Assembly: GCA_945828175.1 (NCBI GenBank)
Contig: CALZQD010000057.1
Location: forward strand, 1 to 8,746
Origin: an uncultured Bacteroidales bacterium
GTDB taxonomy: Bacteria; Bacteroidota; Bacteroidia; Bacteroidales; Muribaculaceae
Length of the DNA stretch: 8,746 bases
Reading direction: 5' to 3'
The notes under the pieces are model-generated. The model saw only the letters and a list, made by a program, of their open reading frames with translations. It had not been told where the DNA came from and did not search any database. The position numbers and the translations under genes were made by a program. Below are positions 1 to 6,234 of this stretch, piece after piece; within the stretch, counting starts at the first letter, position 1, and the number at the start of each line of letters is the position of its first letter.

Positions 1-802
1 ACTTCGAAGAGTGCTTCTTGGGTGCACGAGTCTTGAGACCCTTAGCATAAAGACCCTTGCGAGAACGGGGATGTCCACCTGAAGCGCGGCCTTCGCCACC
101 ACCCATGGGGTGATCGACAGGGTTCATCACGACGCCGCGGTTGCGGGGACGACGGCCGAGCCAACGAGAGCGGCCGGCTTTACCGCTGCGTTCGAGAGAG
201 TGCTCGCTGTTGCTGACAACGCCGATAGTGGCTTTGCAGGCAGAGAGGACTTTGCGGGTTTCGCCTGAAGGTAATTTGATAATCGCGTAATCTCCTTCGC
301 GTGACACGATCTGTGCGAAGGTACCGGCCGAACGCGCCATGAAGGCGCCCTGACCGGGACGGAGCTCGATGTTGTGGATTACAGTACCGACGGGGATTTT
401 GCTCAGGGGGAGGGCGTTGCCGACCTCGGGAGCGGCATCGGGACCGCTTACAACCGTGGCTCCTACTTGTAAGCCGTTGGGTGCAATGATATAAGCCTTA
501 GCACCGTCGACATAGTAAAGAAGAGCAATGCGGGCCGAACGGTTAGGATCGTACTCGATTGATTTTACTACTGCGGGTACTCCGTCTTTTGTTCTCTTAA
601 AGTCAATGATACGGTATTTGCGTTTGTGGCCACCACCAAGGTAACGTGTGGTTAGGTGACCCTCGGCGTTGCGGCCGCCGCTGCTCTTCTTACCGACTGT
701 AAGAGATTTCTCCGGTGTAGTAGCAGTGATCGTACCTTTAAATACACCGATAACTTTGTGTCTTTGCCCCGGAGTTGTGGGCTTGAATTTTCTTACTGCC
801 AT
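1..802 (-). CDS. rplB: 50S ribosomal protein L2 (3' end cut by window edge)
   Basis: Reading the minus strand from ATG at 802 gives 267 uninterrupted residues beginning [16 protein letters not shown] and running off the window at ...APKKHSSK. L2 is a primary 23S rRNA-binding protein beside the peptidyl-transferase centre and is needed for subunit association and peptidyl transfer. The hallmark motif [13 protein letters not shown] lies at about residues 227-239. Its His231 corresponds to the functionally important His229 of E. coli L2. Other recognisable segments are [11 protein letters not shown] (54-64) and the basic tail GRRPRNRG. Bacterial L2 is normally about 274 residues, so only some seven codons and the stop should be missing. 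The start lies 6 nt after the rplW stop, behind a tandem TAA-TAG, which fits tight operon packing. Nothing looks damaged. Identification is certain; only the C-terminus is unseen. Confidence 0.98.
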   Translation of the reverse strand, partial: MAVRKFKPTTPGQRHKVIGVFKGTITATTPEKSLTVGKKSSGGRNAEGHLTTRYLGGGHKRKYRIIDFKRTKDGVPAVVKSIEYDPNRSARIALLYYVDGAKAYIIAPNGLQVGATVVSGPDAAPEVGNALPLSKIPVGTVIHNIELRPGQGAFMARSAGTFAQIVSREGDYAIIKLPSGETRKVLSACKATIGVVSNSEHSLERSGKAGRSRWLGRRPRNRGVVMNPVDHPMGGGEGRASGGHPRSRKGLYAKGLKTRAPKKHSSK

Positions 803-808
803 TTTCTA

Positions 809-1099
809 TTAAATATTGCTATAAAAGTCGATTGTTTGACCTTCGCCGACTGTGACAAAAGCCTTCTTCCATGCACTTATCTTGCCACGGAGAAGACCGC
901 TCTTTGTCCAGCGCGATTTGTTTTTGCCACGCACGATGCTTGTGTTGACGCTCACGACTTTAACACCATAAAGCTTCTCTACCAGGTCTTTGATCTGGTA
1001 TTTGTTGGCTTCGGGAGAAACAGAGAATGTATAGCGGTTAAGCTTCTCTGTCAGCTTGGTGGCTTTCTCGGTTACTACCGGTTTGATCATAATTTCCAT
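809..1099 (-). CDS. rplW: 50S ribosomal protein L23
   Basis: L23 binds 23S rRNA domain III at the polypeptide exit and is the docking site for trigger factor and SRP. I chose ATG at 1099, giving 96 residues starting MEIMIKPVVTEK. An in-frame ATG at 1120 would add seven residues (MPQEEKV). The inner start is preferred because a perfect AGGAGG sits 8 nt before it, because that AGGAGG lies inside the putative extension, and because the family begins just before the IKPxxTEK motif. Glu11 in VVTEK aligns with the trigger-factor contact Glu18 of E. coli L23. The segment from about residue 31 to 96 matches the usual fold, including a basic stretch GKNKSRW and the WKKAFVTV strand. The upstream rplD stop lies 20 nt before this start. 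Translation ends in tandem stops TAA TAG. Identity is secure; the start is likely but not proven. Confidence 0.95.
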   Translation of the reverse strand: MEIMIKPVVTEKATKLTEKLNRYTFSVSPEANKYQIKDLVEKLYGVKVVSVNTSIVRGKNKSRWTKSGLLRGKISAWKKAFVTVGEGQTIDFYSNI

Positions 1100-1107
1100 T
1101 ACTTTTT

Positions 1108-1113
1108 CCTCCT
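1108..1113 (-). promoter_or_regulatory. Strong Shine-Dalgarno before rplW
   Basis: The minus strand reads AGGAGG, then eight bases, then ATG at 1099. It begins 7 nt after the end of the rplD stop codon. No other gene start in the window has a comparable purine block; the rest are preceded by A/T-rich sequence. Shine-Dalgarno sequences are generally rare in Bacteroidota, so this site decides the rplW start and may give L23 its own ribosome loading rather than relying only on coupling to rplD. Confidence 0.75.
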
Positions 1114-1119
1114 GTGGCA

Positions 1120-1740
1120 TTAAAGTTTGTTAATCAACTCAAGGCTACTCTCCGTCAGGACAATAGCGTTGTTATTGAGCAGTGCATACGTGTTGATGTC
1201 CGAAGCACTCATCAGTCGAGCGTTCGGCACATTACGTGATGACAAAAATACGTTTTTATTTTGGGCTGCTAAAACCAGAAGTACCTTTTTGTCATTAACT
1301 TTAAGATTTTTAGTAATTTTTATAAAATCTTTAGTTTTAGGAGCTTCGAGAGTGAAGTCCTCGACAATGATTATCTGGTTGGCCTGTGCTTTTGCTGTCA
1401 GCGCCGACTTGCGGGCAAGCTGTTTTACCTTGCGGTTGAGTTTGAAACGGTAGTCACGGGGACGGGGACCGAAGACGCGGCCGCCACCGACGAGAACGGG
1501 CGAGTTGATGTCACCGATACGGCTGCCGCCGCCACCCTTCTGCTTGTGGAGCTTGCGTGTCGAGCCCGACACCTCGCTGCGTTCTTTCGACTTGTGAGTG
1601 CCCTGACGCTGGTTGGCAAGGTACTGCTTGACATCGAGATATACGGCTTGCTCGTTTGCTTCTACAGCAAAGACTTCGTCGTTAAGCACGGCTTTGCGAC
1701 CGGTGTCCTGACCTTCTACATTGTATATTGCGAGTTCCAT
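1120..1740 (-). CDS. rplD: 50S ribosomal protein L4
   Basis: L4 is an early assembly protein of the large subunit; its long loop reaches into the nascent-peptide exit tunnel. From ATG at 1740 the protein is 206 residues, [16 protein letters not shown] onward. An in-frame ATG at 1752 would add MRSN, but it would overlap the end of rplC by 11 nt. The chosen start lies 1 nt after the rplC stop (TAA-T-ATG), typical of coupled genes, and matches where the family begins. Diagnostic segments are [19 protein letters not shown] (34-52), the loop around residues 66-95 ending in [13 protein letters not shown], and the C-terminal [13 protein letters not shown]. In the loop, the usual KGTGxAR-like motif reads KGGGGSR (68-74). 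In E. coli, L4 also represses the S10 operon; whether that holds here cannot be told from the sequence. Confidence 0.97.
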   Translation of the reverse strand: MELAIYNVEGQDTGRKAVLNDEVFAVEANEQAVYLDVKQYLANQRQGTHKSKERSEVSGSTRKLHKQKGGGGSRIGDINSPVLVGGGRVFGPRPRDYRFKLNRKVKQLARKSALTAKAQANQIIIVEDFTLEAPKTKDFIKITKNLKVNDKKVLLVLAAQNKNVFLSSRNVPNARLMSASDINTYALLNNNAIVLTESSLELINKL

Positions 1741-1741
1741 A

Positions 1742-2359
1742 TTACTTCTCAATTAAAACGATTGAACCTTTGCTTCCGGGTATTGAACCCTTGATCATCA
1801 TTAAGTTGTGCTCAGCGATAACTTTCAGCACCTGGAGGTTCTGAACAGTAACGCGCTGATTGCCCATCTGGCCGGCCATGCGCATGCCTTTGAACACCTT
1901 TGCGGGGTAAGAGCAGGCACCTACCGAACCGGGAGCGCGGAGGCGGTTATGCTGACCGTGTGTCGACTGACCGACACCGCCAAAGCCGTGACGTTTAACA
2001 ACGCCCTGGTGGCCTTTACCTTTCGATACGCCTACGATGTCGACAAAGTCGGCTTCGGTAAACATGTCGACGGTCAGGGTGTCTCCAAGCTTGTATTCAC
2101 CGTCAAATCCTTTGAACTCGGCCAAGTGTCTCTTGGGTGTCACACCGGCTTTCTTGAAGTGACCGATCTCGGGCTGGGTGAGGTGCTTCTCTTTCTGCTC
2201 CTCGAAACCGAGCTGGAGGGCGTTATAGCCGTCTTTGTCAGCTGTCTTGACCTGAGTAACAACACAAGGACCTACTTCGATAACAGTGCACGGCACATTC
2301 TTACCGTCGGCACTGAAAACGGATGTCATTCCGATTTTCTTTCCAATTAATCCTGGCAT
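1742..2359 (-). CDS. rplC: 50S ribosomal protein L3
   Basis: L3 binds near the 3' end of 23S rRNA, initiates large-subunit assembly, and sends a finger to the peptidyl-transferase centre. The frame gives 205 residues beginning [15 protein letters not shown], the normal length and N-terminus. Diagnostic features are [20 protein letters not shown] (106-125), the finger region around [18 protein letters not shown] (141-158), and [15 protein letters not shown] (159-173). The residue aligning with E. coli Gln150, methylated there by PrmB, is Ser150 here. The segment is otherwise intact, so this is probably lineage-typical rather than damage. The start follows an A-rich, Shine-Dalgarno-free leader and a GC-rich hairpin in the 92-nt spacer after rpsJ, the second longest gap in the operon. 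The stop lies 1 nt before rplD. Confidence 0.98.
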   Translation of the reverse strand: MPGLIGKKIGMTSVFSADGKNVPCTVIEVGPCVVTQVKTADKDGYNALQLGFEEQKEKHLTQPEIGHFKKAGVTPKRHLAEFKGFDGEYKLGDTLTVDMFTEADFVDIVGVSKGKGHQGVVKRHGFGGVGQSTHGQHNRLRAPGSVGACSYPAKVFKGMRMAGQMGNQRVTVQNLQVLKVIAEHNLMMIKGSIPGSKGSIVLIEK

Positions 2360-2407
2360 TTCTCTAAATTTTGTTTTGTTTATTGTATTTGTTTATATGG
2401 TTGAAGT

Positions 2408-2439
2408 CTGCCGCCGGAGCGTTGCCGGCCCGGCGGCAG
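2408..2439 (-). promoter_or_regulatory. GC-rich hairpin in the rpsJ-rplC spacer
   Basis: A perfect 10-bp inverted repeat (CTGCCGCCGG at 2408-2417, CCGGCGGCAG at 2430-2439) surrounds a 12-nt loop that contains a further GCCGGC palindrome. In the transcript it begins 12 nt after the rpsJ stop. It is followed by ACTTCAACC and then an A-rich leader to rplC. No U-run follows, so it does not look like a classic intrinsic terminator. The strong stem stands out in an otherwise AT-rich spacer. It could stabilise mRNA ends after processing, be a target for a ribosomal protein, or attenuate transcription. The hairpin is seen; the role is inference. Confidence 0.6.
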
Positions 2440-2451
2440 GCGTCAAATATA

Positions 2452-2757
2452 TCAGACTTTGATCTGCACCTCTACACCGCTGGGGAGCTCGAGCTTCATC
2501 AGCGCGTCGACGGTCTTGGCTGTCGAGTTGTAGATGTCGATGAGACGTTTGAATGACGAAAGCTGGAACTGCTCGCGCGATTTCTTGTTGACGAAGGTCG
2601 AGCGGTTGACAGTGAAGATGCGTTTGTGGGTCGGCAGGGGTATCGGACCGCTCACCACAGCGCCTGTAGCCTTCACAGTCTTGACGATCTTCTCGGCCGA
2701 TTTGTCGACGAGATTGTGATCGTAAGATTTAAGTTTGATTCTTATTTTCTGGCTCAT
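2452..2757 (-). CDS. rpsJ: 30S ribosomal protein S10 (NusE)
   Basis: S10 is a head protein of the small subunit and, as NusE, partners NusB and NusG in transcription antitermination. The protein is 101 residues, [18 protein letters not shown] onward, a normal length. The family signature [10 protein letters not shown] lies at 34-43, followed by the long-loop region with [20 protein letters not shown] (44-63), which extends toward the decoding region and the tetracycline site. The start lies 25 nt after the fusA stop, behind an AT-rich leader with no Shine-Dalgarno. Placement straight after fusA with no tuf gene between them is the usual Bacteroidota arrangement, in contrast to the fusA-tufA order of E. 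coli. The TGA stop is followed directly by TATATTTG, discussed under findings. Confidence 0.98.
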   Translation of the reverse strand: MSQKIRIKLKSYDHNLVDKSAEKIVKTVKATGAVVSGPIPLPTHKRIFTVNRSTFVNKKSREQFQLSSFKRLIDIYNSTAKTVDALMKLELPSGVEVQIKV

Positions 2758-2782
2758 AAGATTATGATGTTTTATTTTGTTT

Positions 2783-4909
2783 TTACTTTAAGAGATCTAC
2801 CCGACCCTGACATTCGGTCAGAACGTTCTTGGCGATCGATGAAGAAACCTCGGCATAGTGCGAGAAGGTCATTGTCGATGTGGCGCGGCCGCTGGTGATT
2901 GTACGCAGCGCTGTCACATAACCGAACATCTCGGCGAGCGGGGCTTTGGCCTTGACGACGCGGGCGCCCGAACGGCTTGTCTCCATGCCTTCGACCTGAC
3001 CGCGGCGTTTGTTAAGGTCAGAGATAACGTCGCCCATCGATTCTTCGGGTGTAACGACCTCGATCTTCATGATAGGCTCGAGAAGCACGGGACCTGCCTT
3101 CTCCGAAGCCTTCTTGAAGGCCTGGATGGCGCAGAGCTCGAATGAGAGCTGATCTGAGTCGACGGGGTGGAATGAACCATCGAGAACGGTAACTTTGAGG
3201 CGCTCTACGGGGTAGCCGGCGAGCACGCCGTTCTTCATAGCGGTTGTGAAGCCCTTCTGAATCGAGGGGATGAATTCCTTGGGAATGTTACCGCCCTTGA
3301 CTTCGTCGACAAACTGCAGACCGCCTTCGAAGCCTTCGTCAACGGGTTCGACGCGGACGATGATGTCAGCGAACTTACCGCGACCACCTGTCTGCTTCTT
3401 GAATACCTCGCGAAGCTCGACGGGCTGGGTGATAGCCTCTTTGTAAGTAACCTGCGGACGGCCCTGGTTGCACTCAACCTTGAACTCGCGGCGCAGACGG
3501 TCGATGATGATGTCGAGGTGAAGCTCGCCCATACCCGAGATAACGGTCTGGCCGGTCTCCTCGTTAGTCTCGACGCGGAAGGTCGGGTCTTCCTCAGCAA
3601 GTTTCTGAAGGCCGACACCGAGTTTGTCGAGGTCTTTCTGAGTCTTGGGCTCTACGGCGATACCAATAACGGGATCGGGGAATTCCATAGCCTCGAGAAC
3701 GATGGGAGCGTCTTCAGCGCAGAGGGTATCACCTGTGCGGATATCCTTGAAGCCTACGCCTGCGCCGATATCGCCGCAGCCGATTTTCTCCATCGGGTTC
3801 TGCTTGTTTGAGTGCATCTGGAACAGACGCGAAACACGCTCTTTCTTACCCGAGCGGGCATTGAGGACATAGCTGCCTGCGACGACGTCGCCCGAGTAGA
3901 CACGGAAGAATGTCAGACGGCCGACATAGGGGTCGGTAGCGATCTTGAATGCCAGCGAGCACATGGGAGCGTCGCTCGACGGTTCGCGGGTCTCAACTTT
4001 GTCGGGATCGTCAACGCTGTGGCCTTCGACTGCACCGGCGTCTGTCGGGCTGGGGAGGTATGCGCAGACAGCGTCGAGAAGACACTGCACGCCTTTGTTC
4101 TTGAACGAAGAACCGCAAATCATAGGCACAACGTCCATCGACAGAGTTGCCTTGCGGAGAGCCTTCTTGATCTCGTCGATTGTGATGGTCGAGGGATCAT
4201 CGAAGTATTTTGCCATGAGGTCGTCGTCGTATTCGGCGATTTTCTCAAGCATTTTGTCACGCCATTCTTCTGCTTCGCTGACGAGGTTGGCGGGGATATC
4301 GTCGATCTCATAGTCGGCGCCCATTGTCTCGTCGTGCCAGAAGATAGCTTTCATCATAATCAGGTCGACAACGCCCTTGAATGTCTCCTCGGCGCCGATA
4401 GGAATCTGAATCGGGCAGGGATTTGCTCCAAGAACGTCTTTGAGCTGACGGACTACTTCAAAGAAGTTAGCGCCCGAACGGTCCATCTTGTTGACATAGC
4501 CAATCCGGGGCACATTGTATTTGTCAGCCTGACGCCAGACAGTCTCAGACTGGGGCTCGACACCGCCGACGGCACAGAATGTTGCGACAGCGCCGTCAAG
4601 CACGCGGAGCGAACGCTCCACCTCGACGGTGAAGTCGACGTGTCCCGGAGTGTCAATCAGGTTGATTTTATATTTCTCATCATTATATTTCCAGTACGTT
4701 GTCGTAGCAGCCGAGGTAATTGTGATACCACGCTCCTGCTCCTGCTCCATCCAGTCCATCGTAGCGGCACCCTCGTGTACCTCGCCAATCTTGTGTGTCA
4801 GACCGGTGTAGAAGAGGATACGCTCTGATGTAGTGGTCTTACCGGCATCGATGTGGGCCATAATGCCGATATTGCGCGTATATTTAAGTAATTCGTCTGA
4901 TTTAGCCAT
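2783..4909 (-). CDS. fusA: Elongation factor G
   Basis: EF-G is the GTPase that drives translocation of tRNAs and mRNA, and acts with RRF in ribosome recycling. The 708-residue frame has the full domain set. The G domain has P-loop AHIDAGKTT (18-26), switch I RGITI (60-64), DTPGH with catalytic His90 (86-90), NKMD (140-143), and a G5-like CGSSFKNKG (265-273). Domain II is around 315-410. Domain III contains [10 protein letters not shown] (458-467). Domain IV carries GSFHPVDS (578-585), whose His581 sits at the tip that enters the decoding centre. Domain V runs from about 612 to the end. All GTPase residues are canonical, so this is the ordinary translocase, not a GTPase-deficient EF-G paralogue such as those described in Bacteroides. 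It lies 42 nt after rpsG and 25 nt before rpsJ. The upstream sequence is AT-rich, with no Shine-Dalgarno. Confidence 0.98.
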   Translation of the reverse strand: MAKSDELLKYTRNIGIMAHIDAGKTTTSERILFYTGLTHKIGEVHEGAATMDWMEQEQERGITITSAATTTYWKYNDEKYKINLIDTPGHVDFTVEVERSLRVLDGAVATFCAVGGVEPQSETVWRQADKYNVPRIGYVNKMDRSGANFFEVVRQLKDVLGANPCPIQIPIGAEETFKGVVDLIMMKAIFWHDETMGADYEIDDIPANLVSEAEEWRDKMLEKIAEYDDDLMAKYFDDPSTITIDEIKKALRKATLSMDVVPMICGSSFKNKGVQCLLDAVCAYLPSPTDAGAVEGHSVDDPDKVETREPSSDAPMCSLAFKIATDPYVGRLTFFRVYSGDVVAGSYVLNARSGKKERVSRLFQMHSNKQNPMEKIGCGDIGAGVGFKDIRTGDTLCAEDAPIVLEAMEFPDPVIGIAVEPKTQKDLDKLGVGLQKLAEEDPTFRVETNEETGQTVISGMGELHLDIIIDRLRREFKVECNQGRPQVTYKEAITQPVELREVFKKQTGGRGKFADIIVRVEPVDEGFEGGLQFVDEVKGGNIPKEFIPSIQKGFTTAMKNGVLAGYPVERLKVTVLDGSFHPVDSDQLSFELCAIQAFKKASEKAGPVLLEPIMKIEVVTPEESMGDVISDLNKRRGQVEGMETSRSGARVVKAKAPLAEMFGYVTALRTITSGRATSTMTFSHYAEVSSSIAKNVLTECQGRVDLLK

Positions 4910-4951
4910 TTTGCTTAATACGATAGAAATTTATATTCAATGAAACTTGCA

Positions 4952-5428
4952 TTAGAAGCGGAAGTGAGCGAATGCACGGTTGGCCTCGGCCATCTTGTGC
5001 ATATCTTCTTTGCGTTTGAATGCACCACCCTGTTCGTTAAAAGCGTCAACGACTTCGGCAGCGAGTTTGTCGGCCATTGTCTTGCCGCCGCGTTTGCGGG
5101 CGTAAAGGATAAGATTTTTCATTGATATAGACTCCTTGCGGTCGGGGCGGATATCAGTAGGGACCTGGAATGTAGCGCCACCGACGCGACGCGATTTGAC
5201 CTCAACGAGGGGAGTAACGTTTTCGAGCGCCTTCTTCCAGATTTCGAGGGCGGTCATTTCTTCGTTGGGCAGTTTCGACTTCACAGTTTCGAGCGCGTCG
5301 TAAAAGATTGTGAAAGCGGTGTTTTTCTTGCCGTCATACATCAGATGATTGACAAACTTTGTGACTTTCACATCGTTAAAAACGGGATCGGGCAGAACGA
5401 TCCGTTTCTTGGGCTTTGCCTTTCTCAT
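4952..5428 (-). CDS. rpsG: 30S ribosomal protein S7
   Basis: S7 nucleates assembly of the 30S head by binding the 3' domain of 16S rRNA and lies near the E site. The frame gives 158 residues, [19 protein letters not shown] onward, close to the usual 156-158. Signature segments are [16 protein letters not shown] (24-39), the rRNA-contacting [16 protein letters not shown] (80-95), and the C-terminal NRAFAHFRF (150-158). In E. coli, S7 represses its operon by binding the rpsL-rpsG intercistronic mRNA. Here that spacer is 196 nt and structured, so a similar control is plausible but unproven. The ATG at 5428 overlaps the stop of a 17-codon mini-ORF as ATGA. No Shine-Dalgarno is visible. Confidence 0.98.
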   Translation of the reverse strand: MRKAKPKKRIVLPDPVFNDVKVTKFVNHLMYDGKKNTAFTIFYDALETVKSKLPNEEMTALEIWKKALENVTPLVEVKSRRVGGATFQVPTDIRPDRKESISMKNLILYARKRGGKTMADKLAAEVVDAFNEQGGAFKRKEDMHKMAEANRAFAHFRF

Positions 5429-5624
5429 TTTAAAAGATTGGTTTGTGTTTTTGATTGCTTGGTTGCTTTCTTCTTCATTCTTCAGCAGTGTCCTCTGACA
5501 TGCTTACTCAACCGGGTAGCCAGCTTTTCAAGAAATTCAAAAACGAGTTAATTGATTGTTTGATAATTTACTCGCGGTGCGTTCAGTAATAACTTCACCC
5601 TATCGCGTGACGTACGCGGCAGGA
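5429..5624 (-). promoter_or_regulatory. 196-nt rpsL-rpsG spacer, putative control region
   Basis: This is the longest gap inside the operon. In transcription order it holds a small stem (CGCGT/ACGCG, 5604-5618), a 10-bp imperfect inverted repeat followed by five U residues (5574-5539), and two tiny reading frames. The first encodes MSEDTAEE (5501-5475). The second encodes [17 protein letters not shown] (5478-5425). Each overlaps the next start by ATGA, the second overlapping rpsG. No TAnnTTTG promoter box was found. In E. coli the equivalent gap binds S7 for autoregulation; the position matches, but I see no clear primary-sequence match to that site. The region is AT-rich near rpsG, as Bacteroidota leaders usually are. 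Confidence 0.5.
5539..5574 (-). terminator. Possible attenuator or weak intrinsic terminator before rpsG
   Basis: The minus strand has CGAGTAAATT (5574-5565), an 11-nt loop, then AATTAACTCG (5553-5544). It forms nine base pairs with one A-A mismatch and is followed at once by TTTTTG. Stem plus U-tract is the form of an intrinsic terminator, but the stem is AU-rich and the U-run is short, so termination would be partial. A leaky terminator here would set the ratio of rpsL to the downstream genes. The structure is seen; activity is inference. Confidence 0.35.
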
Positions 5625-6014
5625 TTACTTCTTGGCTGCACCGGCCTTGGGACGTTTGGCTCCGTATTTCGAGCGACGCTGTGTACGGTCCTTGACACCG
5701 CTGGTATCGAGTGTACCGCGAACGATGTGATAGCGGACACCGGGAAGGTCTTTCACACGGCCGCCACGGACAAGCACGATCGAGTGCTCCTGAAGGTTGT
5801 GGCCTTCACCGGGGATGTATGAGTTGACTTCCTTACCGTTGGTCAAGCGCACACGCGCTACCTTACGCATAGCCGAGTTAGGCTTTTTGGGAGTGGTAGT
5901 ATACACACGCACACACACGCCGCGACGCTGCGGGCATGAATCGAGAGCGGGTGATTTACTCTTGTCCTCAAGAGCTACACGTCCTTTTCTTACTAATTGC
6001 TGAATAGTAGGCAT
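5625..6014 (-). CDS. rpsL: 30S ribosomal protein S12
   Basis: S12 sits at the decoding centre and controls tRNA selection accuracy. The frame gives 129 residues beginning [20 protein letters not shown], slightly longer than E. coli S12 because of an Ala/Lys-rich tail ([10 protein letters not shown]). The two key loops are intact: [10 protein letters not shown] (39-48) and [13 protein letters not shown] (84-96). Lys43 and Lys88, the usual sites of streptomycin-resistance changes, are wild type. Asp89, the residue methylthiolated by RimO in many bacteria, is present. [10 protein letters not shown] (69-78) is also conserved. It is the first gene of the str-S10 operon, behind a long leader and a strong promoter match. 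The start at 6014 follows an A-rich stretch (AAGAAACTAAG) without a Shine-Dalgarno. Confidence 0.98.
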   Translation of the reverse strand: MPTIQQLVRKGRVALEDKSKSPALDSCPQRRGVCVRVYTTTPKKPNSAMRKVARVRLTNGKEVNSYIPGEGHNLQEHSIVLVRGGRVKDLPGVRYHIVRGTLDTSGVKDRTQRRSKYGAKRPKAGAAKK

Positions 6015-6151
6015 CTTAGTTTCTTTAGTTTTCTTTAATAGTTTACTTTATCTCTTAGTTTTCAAATTTTCGATTTCACACACAAGTCGCGCCACCTATC
6101 GCCGTCGTTTTCAACGACTTAGCGACAGCAGGGCGCTATTGTGCCTTAAAT
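6015..6151 (-). promoter_or_regulatory. Structured 5' leader of the str-S10 operon
   Basis: If transcription starts just past the -7 box, about 137 nt precede rpsL. The first half can fold. An inner stem pairs GTCGTT with AACGAC (6104-6109 with 6113-6118, 3-nt loop). It is extended by TCGC/GCGA (6099-6102 with 6122-6125) across a 1-versus-3 internal loop, and by an outer GCGCC/GGCGC stem (6089-6093 with 6132-6136). A competing 6-bp pairing (6084-6089 with 6115-6120) would break both the inner and outer stems. The second half (6015-6083) is A-rich and unstructured by eye. No leader ORF was found. The layout suggests an autoregulatory ribosomal-protein leader; the ligand is unknown. Confidence 0.5.
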
Positions 6152-6157
6152 TCGCCA

Positions 6158-6189
6158 CAAAATTAATCATTATCGCGCTAATATCCAAA
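6158..6189 (-). promoter_or_regulatory. Bacteroidetes-type promoter for the str-S10 operon
   Basis: On the minus strand, TTTG (6189-6186) is followed after exactly 20 bases by TAATTTTG (6165-6158). This matches the Bacteroides primary sigma-factor consensus (-33 TTTG, spacing about 19-21, -7 TAnnTTTG) at every conserved base. Initiation would fall near 6151-6153, giving a leader of about 137 nt. It lies 45 nt beyond the stop of the upstream transferase gene, exactly where the translation operon needs its main promoter. Confidence 0.78.
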
Positions 6190-6234
6190 CATTTCCGACT
6201 TTTTCTTTCATCTTAATTTTCACCGCCTGAATGC

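Noticed and set aside
656..1123. 155-residue plus-strand frame over rplB/rplW
   Set aside because: It is antisense to two certain ribosomal-protein genes, with no family resemblance and no start signal.
2360..2451. Missing tuf gene or deletion between fusA and rplC
   Set aside because: The order fusA-rpsJ-rplC without tuf is usual in Bacteroidota, and the junctions look intact, so this is not a loss event.
3812..4828. 338-residue plus-strand reading frame across fusA
   Set aside because: It has the same codon-aligned antisense register as fusA, and the conserved sense protein fully explains the open frame. No start signal or domain is visible.
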